A DNA stretch of 6,269 bases from contig DATGIQ010000086.1 in NCBI GenBank assembly GCA_035295665.1, forward strand, positions 1-6,269, read 5' to 3'. The notes beneath the pieces were generated by a model, which saw only the letters and a program-made list of their open reading frames with translations, was not told the origin of the DNA and did not search any database. Positions within the stretch are counted from its first letter, which is position 1, and every line of letters begins with the position of its first letter. Positions 1 through 6,009 of the stretch are shown piece after piece. The DNA comes from DATGIQ01 sp035295665 (lineage in GTDB: Bacteria > Planctomycetota > Planctomycetia > Gemmatales > Gemmataceae). A program made the position numbers and the translations under genes.

Positions 1-2346
1 TAGCTGACCGATCTCGCGCAAGAGTTCCTCGCGGCTATACGAACCCTTCTGCATGATCGAATCGGCTTGGCCGTTCAGGCGCTGCCGGTCTTCGGCGGTC
101 AAATCCTTGGCGGTCACCACCACGACCGGGATATTCCGCCATTCTTCGTGCTGACGAAGCTGCTGCACAAACTCGAATCCATCCATGGTCGGCATCATCA
201 GGTCCAGCAAAATGAGGTGCGGCGGTTGCTCCGCGACACGTTCCAGGCCCCTCTGTCCGTTTTCTGCTTCCAATACTGTCCAGCCTTCGTGCTCCAGGGA
301 GCGGCGCAGCACCTCGCGCGCTGAGAGTTCATCGTCGATCACCAAGGCCAGCCCGGGCCCTTGGGAGAGCTGATGTTTCTTGAGGATGCTTCGGAGTTGC
401 TCTCGATTGAGGGGCTTGGTCAGATAATCCGCTGCGCCCAACGTAAACCCAAGGTTCTTTTCATCCATGATGGTCAACATGATCACCGGGATGTTCGCGA
501 GGGTGGCGTCCGCTTTGAGGGCCGAGAGCACTGCCCAGCCGTCCATGTTCGGCATGACCACATCGAGTGTGATGGCTTTTGGGTGCAATTCCTTGGCAAG
601 CCGTAGCCCGTCCGTTCCCTTTGCGGCCGTGACCACGCGGAATCCTTCTCGGGAAAGATAGCGGGTGAGCATATCACGCACTGCCGGATCATCATCAATC
701 ACCAGGATGGTATCCCCACCGTTCGGCGAGGGCGTCTGCACAGGCGCCTCAGACGGTTGGGATTCCTCACTTGCCGCCACGGGTTCGGGCTTCGGCTTGG
801 TAACCAGCGCAGGCAGCCGGATGGTGAAGAGCGACCCTTTGCCCAGCGCGCTTTCCACGGAAATGTCGCCTCCCATCATCTGGCAGAAGCGCCGGCTGAT
901 CGCCAACCCCAATCCTGTGCCGCCGTACTTCCGCGTGGTCGAAGCATCGGCCTGGGTGAACGCTTGGAACAGTTTTGCCTGCTGTTCGGGGGTCATGCCA
1001 ATGCCGGAATCGCGGACAGAGAAACGAATCCATTCTTTGCCCGTTTCGGTCTCACGGCTGGCCTGTAACGTGATCTGGCCGTTCTCGGTGAACTTGGCCG
1101 CGTTGCTCAGCAAATTGAACAGACACTGCCGCACACGCGTCAAATCAGCGTGCATGGAGCCGAGCTCAGCCGGGCTGTCCATCACCAAGGTGTTGTGATT
1201 TTTTTCGATCAGGGGCCGGATGGTCGTGGCCACTTCTTGAATCAGCGTGGGCAGTTCGAAGGTTTCGAGGAACAGGTCCAGTTTGCCGGCTTCGATCTTC
1301 GACAGGTCGAGCACATCGTTGATGAGGGCAAGGAGATGCTTACCCGCCGAGCGCACTTTCTGCAAATCCGGAACGAGGGTTTCCGCCTCCAGATCCTGGG
1401 CCTCTTCTTCGAGCATTTCGCTGTAGCCAATGATGGCATTCAGAGGTGTCCGCAGCTCGTGGCTCATGTTGGCCAGGAAGGTGCTCTTGGCCCGGTTCGC
1501 TTCCAGGGCCTGGTCGCGGGCCAGAGCCAATTCTTGGTTCGTTTTGCGGAGGCAGCTCTCGCTTTGCCGCACTTCTTCTTCAGCCCTTTTCCGTTCGGTA
1601 ACTTCCTCCTCCAAATTGTGGGCATGCTGTTGCAGCTTCCGTGCATCAGCGCGAAGACGACCAATGACCAGGCCGAGTCCGGCCATCGCGGCCAGGACAA
1701 GGGAGCCGTTCAAGATGAACGTGCCGCGCAAGCCGGAACGGGTCCGGGTGATGCTCGCGTCCAGCGGGCGATTGACCTCCAGGACGCCCCGGACATCTCC
1801 TTCTTGCCAGTCGGTCTTGGGGCTATCCGGATGGGTGTTATGACATTCCACACAGGCGGCCCGCATCCGATCGGCAACGGCATAGCGCACGAACGGCCGG
1901 CCTTCGATGTCTTCAAAGGTGATGAACTGGCCTTGGGGGTGTTCCTGCAAATAGACCAGGGCGTCCCGTTCGAATCGATCGCGCGGGCCGCCTTCGCTTC
2001 TCCGCCACGGAAACGGATAGTCGCTGTAGAGGCGCACGGTCGTTCCAGGTTCACTGTTTCCGATGCGCTGGCCCAACAGGATCGCAAAGGTTGCCGGGAG
2101 CGGGACCGCCACGTGGTCTTTCTTCTGGGCGTAATCGTGGGAGACCTCGATCCCGTTCTTTGCCAGGGAAACGGCCACTTCGGACGTGTACAGGGAACGG
2201 ACCTCTTCCAGCAAGTGCGTATAACGGGCCACACTCTCAGCGGCATCCGACTGGATCAGGTGCGAGGAGAGCTGGGTCAGGTGCCACCAAACGAGAATGG
2301 TTCCCGCACAGAGCGCGGACGTAAGAATCAGGATCGTTCGTTTCAT
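1..2346 (-). CDS. Hybrid sensor histidine kinase with periplasmic c-haem (DUF3365/Tll0287-like) sensor and two receiver domains; C-terminus beyond left edge
   Basis: The minus-strand frame is open from ATG at 2346 to base 1 (782 codons, no stop), so the protein is incomplete at its C-terminus. Seen: TM helix about 4-21; periplasmic part about 25-205 with one c-haem site C165-V-E-C168-H169 (bases 1840-1854); TM helix about 208-229; charged coiled coil about 231-288 with no evident HAMP; HisKA with SHELRTPLN, phospho-acceptor H296; HATPase with N-box N411/N415, G1 box DSGIG 446-450 and G2 box GGTGLGL 475-481; a Pro/Glu-rich linker 515-543; receiver 1 (D551-D553, acceptor D595, T625, K644); receiver 2 (D671/D672, acceptor D715, T745, K767 followed by Gly rather than Pro). 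Family knowledge: DUF3365/Tll0287-like domains bind c-type haem and occur as sensors on kinases. Inference: a membrane redox or gas sensor that autophosphorylates H296 and passes phosphate to its receivers. The start is supported by the immediate TM helix and by AGGTG 7 bases upstream. It lies 35 bases downstream of the di-haem cytochrome gene, probably in one operon. A further output or HPt domain could lie outside the window. Confidence 0.93.
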   Translation of the reverse strand, partial: MKRTILILTSALCAGTILVWWHLTQLSSHLIQSDAAESVARYTHLLEEVRSLYTSEVAVSLAKNGIEVSHDYAQKKDHVAVPLPATFAILLGQRIGNSEPGTTVRLYSDYPFPWRRSEGGPRDRFERDALVYLQEHPQGQFITFEDIEGRPFVRYAVADRMRAACVECHNTHPDSPKTDWQEGDVRGVLEVNRPLDASITRTRSGLRGTFILNGSLVLAAMAGLGLVIGRLRADARKLQQHAHNLEEEVTERKRAEEEVRQSESCLRKTNQELALARDQALEANRAKSTFLANMSHELRTPLNAIIGYSEMLEEEAQDLEAETLVPDLQKVRSAGKHLLALINDVLDLSKIEAGKLDLFLETFELPTLIQEVATTIRPLIEKNHNTLVMDSPAELGSMHADLTRVRQCLFNLLSNAAKFTENGQITLQASRETETGKEWIRFSVRDSGIGMTPEQQAKLFQAFTQADASTTRKYGGTGLGLAISRRFCQMMGGDISVESALGKGSLFTIRLPALVTKPKPEPVAASEESQPSEAPVQTPSPNGGDTILVIDDDPAVRDMLTRYLSREGFRVVTAAKGTDGLRLAKELHPKAITLDVVMPNMDGWAVLSALKADATLANIPVIMLTIMDEKNLGFTLGAADYLTKPLNREQLRSILKKHQLSQGPGLALVIDDELSAREVLRRSLEHEGWTVLEAENGQRGLERVAEQPPHLILLDLMMPTMDGFEFVQQLRQHEEWRNIPVVVVTAKDLTAEDRQRLNGQADSIMQKGSYSREELLREIGQL

Positions 2347-2353
2347 GGCGAAG

Positions 2354-2358
2354 CACCT
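2354..2358 (-). promoter_or_regulatory. Ribosome binding site of the hybrid kinase
   Basis: The minus strand reads AGGTG, 7 bases before the ATG at 2346. It supports that start, which also gives a well-formed N-terminal membrane helix. A second purine run (AAAGGAAA) lies too far upstream, about 25 bases, to serve this start. Confidence 0.5.
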
Positions 2359-2381
2359 GGCCGGGGTTGTTTCCTTTCGAA

Positions 2382-3812
2382 TCAAAGTTGCCGCATGAAA
2401 GCCACCAGATCCGCTTTTTCCTGCTTGTCGAGATGGAGCTCGAGGACCAGGTTGAAGAACTCCACCGTATCTTCCAAGGTCAGCAGCCGGCCATCGTGCA
2501 AATACGGTGGAGAGTCCTTGATGCCCCGTAACGGGAAAGTCTTGATCAACCCGTCCACCGACGCCATCCGGTGGTTGACCATCTGCGGCTTGAAGAAGCG
2601 CTCGGTTTTCAGGTCGTGCATCAACCCATCCGTGTAGTACGGCGCGGGATGGCAAAGACCGCATTTCGCTTTGCCAAAGAAGAGCCTTTGGCCATTCAGC
2701 TCGGATTCGGTAGCCTTCTGGCGATCGAGCTTGCCGAACAGATCCAGCTTGGGAGCCGGGGGAAATCCCAGGATTTGTTGAAATTCCGCCATCGCCTGGA
2801 CCTGGGTCCCGCGTTCGAGGATGGCCAATCCCTTCTTGGCGGCCTGGGCCGGATCGCCATCGAAATAAGCGGTTCGTTGCTCGAACTCGGTGATGTCCTC
2901 GACGCTCTTGAGCGCTCGTTTGGATCCGAACAACCGCTGCATGTTCACGCCGCGCAGACTGGGGGTATCAATGCGGATGCGGTGAGACTGGGGACGGATG
3001 TCGCCCGAAAGCGCAAACGCCGCCACCGTGTGTCCATTGGCGTGGCAGTCGAAGCACGCCACGCCGCGGCTGGCGATCTTGGTGCGGCGCTCGTCGGTGG
3101 GGTTGTATTGCTGCGAAGAAAGCGGTGTCAACAGCAAGCGCAGCCCATCCAGCTGCTTGGGATTGAGGATGCCGTCGAAAATTTCATAGAAGTTCTCCAG
3201 CGTGACCAGCTTCCCTTGGGTCACGTTTCCCAGGTCCGGGCGCGTGGTCAGGTACATGGGCGGCGGAAACTCCGGCAGGAACATTTCGGGCAGATCGAAC
3301 TCCACGTCGAAACGGGTCAAGTCCCGTCCTTCTTTCTTGATCGCATGGATGACAAAACCGGGGAGCACCATGCCGCCGCCCGGTTGATAGACATGGGGCA
3401 AAGGCAAAAATCCGATGGGAAAGAGGCCACGCTCACGGATTTCTTCCGGCTGCAAGGTGGCCAGTTCCTCCCAGCTCATCCCTTCGGAGAGACGGACCCG
3501 AACTCCTTCTTGCACCGGCTTGCCGCCGGACATGGTCACATCCTGGGCAGGAAGGTCCCGCAGATCATAACGCTGATTGAGTAAATCCCTTTGCCGTTTC
3601 ATGATGCCGGGCTTCGCTGCTTCCAGGCGGGCCACGAGATCCGCCAAGCTCTCCTTCACGGGTGCTGCCGCGGGGACGCTCGGCGATCCAAATCGAGCCG
3701 CCTCCTTTACGTTCTCTTCGCGCCGGTCTCCGGCAAACGTTCCACTCAAGGCAAGCAGGGCCACGGCCAGCGCGGCCAGGACCAGACCGAACTTGGATCG
3801 TTGCGCGCTCAC
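2382..3812 (-). CDS. Exported di-haem c-type cytochrome, cytochrome c peroxidase/MauG superfamily
   Basis: About 476 residues from the GTG at 3812. The N-terminus is a signal peptide: short basic stretch SAQRSK, hydrophobic core FGLVLAALAVALLALS, then GTFAG as a likely cleavage region, so the mature protein should be periplasmic. Two haem attachment sites are seen: CFDCH at 253-257 (bases 3042-3056) and CGLCH at 384-388 (bases 2649-2663). Near the C-terminus, LRGIKDSPPYLHDGRLLTLEDTVEF (split here as LRGIKDSPPYLHDGR at 428-442, then LLTLEDTVEF) matches the signature around the second haem of di-haem peroxidases. Family knowledge: members reduce peroxide or oxidise protein or small-molecule substrates with electrons from other cytochromes. 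Odd: about 225 mature residues precede the first haem, and the haem sites are only about 131 residues apart, so this is a divergent branch and peroxidase activity is not assured. The start is uncertain: ATG at 3830 (482 residues) is possible but lacks a good RBS; a TTG at 3902 falls inside a likely promoter. It is followed by the haem-sensing kinase gene, suggesting co-transcription and a shared redox role (inference). Confidence 0.9.
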   Translation of the reverse strand: MSAQRSKFGLVLAALAVALLALSGTFAGDRREENVKEAARFGSPSVPAAAPVKESLADLVARLEAAKPGIMKRQRDLLNQRYDLRDLPAQDVTMSGGKPVQEGVRVRLSEGMSWEELATLQPEEIRERGLFPIGFLPLPHVYQPGGGMVLPGFVIHAIKKEGRDLTRFDVEFDLPEMFLPEFPPPMYLTTRPDLGNVTQGKLVTLENFYEIFDGILNPKQLDGLRLLLTPLSSQQYNPTDERRTKIASRGVACFDCHANGHTVAAFALSGDIRPQSHRIRIDTPSLRGVNMQRLFGSKRALKSVEDITEFEQRTAYFDGDPAQAAKKGLAILERGTQVQAMAEFQQILGFPPAPKLDLFGKLDRQKATESELNGQRLFFGKAKCGLCHPAPYYTDGLMHDLKTERFFKPQMVNHRMASVDGLIKTFPLRGIKDSPPYLHDGRLLTLEDTVEFFNLVLELHLDKQEKADLVAFMRQL

Positions 3813-3820
3813 GGGCAGCA

Positions 3821-3827
3821 CTCCCTT
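3821..3827 (-). promoter_or_regulatory. Ribosome binding site favouring the GTG start at 3812 of the cytochrome gene
   Basis: The minus strand reads AAGGGAG, 8 bases before GTG at 3812. The alternative ATG at 3830 sits just upstream of this motif and has no comparable purine-rich sequence at the right distance. Starting at 3812 gives a compact signal peptide. If ATG 3830 is used instead, the motif is just codons 2-4. Confidence 0.5.
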
Positions 3828-3844
3828 CATCGTTGGCGGTTTTC

Positions 3845-3866
3845 TGTTCCACCTATTCGCGGAACA
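3845..3866. repeat. Perfect inverted repeat TGTTCC-N10-GGAACA, possible operator or 5' UTR hairpin
   Basis: Arms 3845-3850 (TGTTCC) and 3861-3866 (GGAACA) are exact reverse complements separated by 10 bases. The site lies between the tentative -10 element (3874-3879) and the cytochrome start (3812 or 3830), so it would overlap the transcription start or leader. A dimeric regulator site is one reading and an mRNA hairpin another. A 6-bp arm pair can occur by chance in this much sequence. Confidence 0.35.
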
Positions 3867-3873
3867 CGGCCTA

Positions 3874-3902
3874 ATCTTACGTTGTGGATGAGAGGGGAGC
3901 AA
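3874..3902 (-). promoter_or_regulatory. Tentative sigma-70-type promoter for the cytochrome/kinase unit
   Basis: On the minus strand, TTGCTC (3897-3902) and TAAGAT (3874-3879) are separated by exactly 17 bases. They match the -35 and -10 consensus at 3/6 and 4/6 positions. Transcription would begin near 3866, leaving a leader of roughly 35-55 bases. The match is partial, and position and spacing are the main support. Confidence 0.25.
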
Positions 3903-3994
3903 AAACGACGCGGAGTCGGGGCGGGAAAGCTGGTTCAGGCGGGAGCAAAGAATTCAAGCTCGTTCCCTCGTTAAGGAAAGCATAGGTCGCCCGC

Positions 3995-4000
3995 AGGTGG
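3995..4000 (+). promoter_or_regulatory. Ribosome binding site of the HisKA-receiver-cyclase gene
   Basis: AGGTGG lies 7 bases (ATTATTA) before ATG at 4008. The AT-rich spacer and good spacing support this start. Another purine run, AAGGAAAG near 3973-3980, is too distant. Confidence 0.55.
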
Positions 4001-4007
4001 ATTATTA

Positions 4008-5636
4008 ATGACGGATGAGAAATCGACGGCAACAGAACCCCGCGTAAGTCCGCCGGAGTCAGCGGCAGCAGGGCAATCTCCGCGCGTCCTGCTGGCGCAG
4101 CTACGCCACGATCTGCGCACTCCAATTAACGCGATCATTGGCTACAGCGAGCTCTTGCTCCAGGATATGGCCGAGCTGGACCGAGACGATTTTCGTGAAG
4201 AGCTTCACCAGATTCGCGCCCTGGGTGGGGAATCGTTGACCGTGATCACAGAAAGGCTTACTCCCTTCGGGAATCAAACCGAAGCCGAGAGTCTGTGCAC
4301 TCTCTGGGAAGAGATCCGCCGCCAGCTCGCGCGGCCCGTCCACGGGGTCATCTGCCAATGCCAGCGTCTGCTGGAACGAGTCACGGATCCGACCTTGGAG
4401 CCTTTTGTTCCGGATTTGAAGCGGATTCACACGGCTGCGCTGGCCCTTTCGGGGCTGACGGAGAAGCTGGTTCCCGCGGCGCGGCCGGAACCTTCCCGTC
4501 CGGAGCCAAGCGTCTCCGAGTCGGCCGCGGTGAACGGCACGCTCCCTTCACAGGAGGAACTGCCCGGCGGCGTGCGGGGCCACGTGCTCATTGTGGATGA
4601 TGTAGCGCCCAACCGTGACCTCCTGGCACGGTACCTGTACCGCCAGGGCCATCACTTCACCTTGGCCCACAACGGGCATGAAGCTCTGGATCTACTTCGG
4701 AAAAAACCGATCGTCTTCGATTTGGTGCTGCTGGATATCATGATGCCGGACATGGACGGCATCCAGGTTCTGCGCGCGCTCAAGGCCGACCCCGAGCTGC
4801 ATTATTTGCCGGTCATCATGATCTCGGCCCTGGACGAAATGGACAGCGTTGTGCGCTGCATCGAAATGGGGGCCGACGACTACTTGCCCAAGCCGTTCAA
4901 CCAGGTCTTGCTCAAGGCCCGAATCGGTGCCTGCCTGGAGAAGAAACGGCTGCGCGACCGGGAGCTGGCTTACCTGCGTGAAATCCAGCGCGAACAAGAG
5001 CGGGGCGATGCCTTGCTCCACGTGATCTTGCCTGGCGCCGTCGTCCAGGAATTGAAGGCGACCAATTCGGTCCGGCCGCGCCGCTTCGAGAATGTCGCGG
5101 TTCTCTTTGCCGATATTGTCGGCTTCACGTCATACTGCGATCAACACGAGCCGGAGGAGGTCGTTACCTATCTGCAGCAGCTTGTCGAAACCTGGGAGAA
5201 CATTGCCCTGAGGCACCGCGTGCAAAAGATCAAGACCATCGGCGACGCCTTCATGGCTACGTCGGGATTGCTGGAGCCGGCCGAAAACCCGGTCCTCAAC
5301 TGTATCCAGTGCGGCCAGGAGTTGATCGCATCGGCGCAAGCGCTCGTTACCCGATGGAATGTGCGGATCGGCATTCATAGCGGGCCCGTGGTTGCCGGGG
5401 TCCTGGGCCGACGACAGTATCTGTTTGATTTGTGGGGAGACACCGTCAATACCGCGGCCCGGATGGAAGCGAACGGTGTTCCCGGCTCGATCACGCTGAG
5501 CAAGGAAGCCTGGCAACAGATTGCTCACTGCTGCCGGGGGGAATCCCGTGGGCTGGTGTCGGTGAAGGGGAAGGGTGATTTGGAGGTATTCCGCTTACAG
5601 GAGATCATCCGCGATGCCAAAGATTTTGCTGGTTGA
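4008..5636 (+). CDS. HisKA - receiver - class III adenylate cyclase fusion, without a kinase ATPase domain
   Basis: A 542-residue soluble protein with no signal peptide or TM helix. Seen in order: a HisKA-type helix with RHDLRTPINAIIGYSE, acceptor H34 (about 27-86); a second, degenerate copy of the same fold (about 98-156) lacking the His; a Pro/Glu/Ser-rich linker 157-189; a receiver (about 191-310: D197/D198, acceptor D243, S273, K295); a charged helix (about 311-350) ending in the ILPGAVVQELK segment typical before cyclase domains; and a class III cyclase domain (about 360-530). The cyclase has both metal Asp (D369 in FADIVGFT, D413 in KTIGD), purine-selecting K409 and D474 (FDLWGD), and transition-state N481 and R485. 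By family rules the Lys/Asp pair points to ATP, hence cAMP, rather than GTP. No N, G1 or G2 box follows the HisKA part, so it cannot autophosphorylate alone. Inference: receiver phosphorylation, or transfer through H34, controls cyclase dimerisation and cAMP synthesis. The gene diverges from the haem-kinase operon and overlaps the next receiver gene by 23 bases. Confidence 0.95.
   Translation: MTDEKSTATEPRVSPPESAAAGQSPRVLLAQLRHDLRTPINAIIGYSELLLQDMAELDRDDFREELHQIRALGGESLTVITERLTPFGNQTEAESLCTLWEEIRRQLARPVHGVICQCQRLLERVTDPTLEPFVPDLKRIHTAALALSGLTEKLVPAARPEPSRPEPSVSESAAVNGTLPSQEELPGGVRGHVLIVDDVAPNRDLLARYLYRQGHHFTLAHNGHEALDLLRKKPIVFDLVLLDIMMPDMDGIQVLRALKADPELHYLPVIMISALDEMDSVVRCIEMGADDYLPKPFNQVLLKARIGACLEKKRLRDRELAYLREIQREQERGDALLHVILPGAVVQELKATNSVRPRRFENVAVLFADIVGFTSYCDQHEPEEVVTYLQQLVETWENIALRHRVQKIKTIGDAFMATSGLLEPAENPVLNCIQCGQELIASAQALVTRWNVRIGIHSGPVVAGVLGRRQYLFDLWGDTVNTAARMEANGVPGSITLSKEAWQQIAHCCRGESRGLVSVKGKGDLEVFRLQEIIRDAKDFAG
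5599..5603 (+). promoter_or_regulatory. Ribosome binding site of the stand-alone receiver, inside the cyclase gene
   Basis: AGGAG lies 10 bases before ATG at 5614, within the last codons of the cyclase gene. It sets the receiver start at 5614 rather than at the earlier in-frame ATG at 5575, whose extra residues are not receiver-like. The arrangement suggests translational coupling. Confidence 0.6.
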
Positions 5637-5988
5637 AGATAACGAAATGAATCGCGATATGTTGTCGCGCCGCCTCCAACGCAAAGGCTATGAAGTCCTG
5701 ATGGCAATGGATGGCGGCCAAGGCGTAGCAATGGCCCAGGAACAGGCGCCGGACCTGATCCTGATGGACATGAGCCTGCCGGTACTGGATGGCTGGGAGG
5801 CCACTCGGCGACTGAAAGCTCAGACCGAAACCGGGGCCATTCCGATCATCGCGCTAACCGCCCATGCGATGGAAGGCGACCGCATCAAAGCACTGGAGGC
5901 GGGCTGCGACGATTACGATACCAAGCCGATCGAGCTTCCCCGGCTGCTGGAGAAAATCACTGCCTTGCTGCCCCAGTCCTCCGCGTGA
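5614..5988 (+). CDS. Stand-alone receiver-domain response regulator (DivK/CheY-like)
   Basis: A 124-residue protein that is one receiver domain with no output domain. Seen: MPKILLVEDNEMNRDML with acidic E8/D9, acceptor D52 in LILMDMSLP, T82 in ALTAHAM and K104 in DTKP. The NEMNRDML and ALTAHAMEGDR stretches are typical of receivers that partner hybrid kinases. The start at 5614 is chosen because the receiver begins there and an RBS precedes it. It overlaps the cyclase stop by 23 bases in a different frame, so the two are almost certainly co-transcribed. Inference: it acts as a phosphate shuttle or sink, or an allosteric protein partner, for the cyclase fusion or the divergently encoded haem kinase. 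Without an effector domain it must act by protein contact. The gene ends 10 bases from the converging ABC ATPase gene. Confidence 0.93.
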   Translation: MPKILLVEDNEMNRDMLSRRLQRKGYEVLMAMDGGQGVAMAQEQAPDLILMDMSLPVLDGWEATRRLKAQTETGAIPIIALTAHAMEGDRIKALEAGCDDYDTKPIELPRLLEKITALLPQSSA

Positions 5989-5991
5989 AGA

Positions 5992-6009
5992 AGCTGGCTC
6001 AACCCAGCT
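5992..6009. terminator. Small hairpin at the convergent gene junction, possible weak bidirectional terminator
   Basis: AGCTGG (5992-5997) and CCAGCT (6004-6009) form a 6-bp stem with a 6-base loop just after the receiver stop and over the last codons of the converging gene. No T-run follows on either strand, so it does not look like a strong intrinsic terminator. Position is the main support. Confidence 0.25.

Larger units (their letters stand above)
3831..4007. other. Divergent intergenic region between cytochrome/kinase and cyclase/receiver units
   Basis: This stretch separates two divergently transcribed units. Beyond the tentative minus-strand promoter, the inverted repeat and the cyclase RBS, no convincing plus-strand -35/-10 pair was found by eye. 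No small coding frame here has both an RBS and protein-like composition. Confidence 0.6.

Noticed and set aside
1150..2637. Long plus-strand open frame (495 codons) over the kinase gene
   Set aside because: It lies antisense to the kinase and part of the cytochrome gene, crosses both reading frames, shows no recognisable domain and has a composition typical of a GC-rich shadow frame.
2571..3584. Plus-strand open frame (337 codons) antisense to the cytochrome gene
   Set aside because: The minus strand there encodes two CxxCH sites and a family signature. The plus-strand frame has low complexity (many Gln, Arg, Gly) and no motif.
3813..3902. Upstream TTG start at 3902 for the cytochrome gene
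   Set aside because: It would place about 30 non-hydrophobic residues before the signal peptide, has no RBS, and overlaps the tentative -35 element.
3877..4125. Small minus-strand frame across the divergent region and cyclase start
   Set aside because: No RBS or protein family resemblance. It overlaps the well-supported start of the cyclase gene.
1418..4150. 17-base inverted identity (ATCATTGGCTACAGCGA at 4134-4150 and its complement at 1418-1434)
   Set aside because: Both copies encode the conserved IIGYSE part of a HisKA H-box, so protein conservation explains it. It is not a mobile-element or recombination repeat.
4692..5528. Minus-strand open frames antisense to the cyclase receiver and catalytic domains
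   Set aside because: The plus strand shows intact receiver and cyclase motifs over the same bases. The antisense frames show no domain or RBS.
5575..5613. Earlier in-frame ATG at 5575 for the stand-alone receiver
   Set aside because: The added 13 residues are an out-of-frame reading of the cyclase end. The receiver fold begins at 5614, which has its own RBS.
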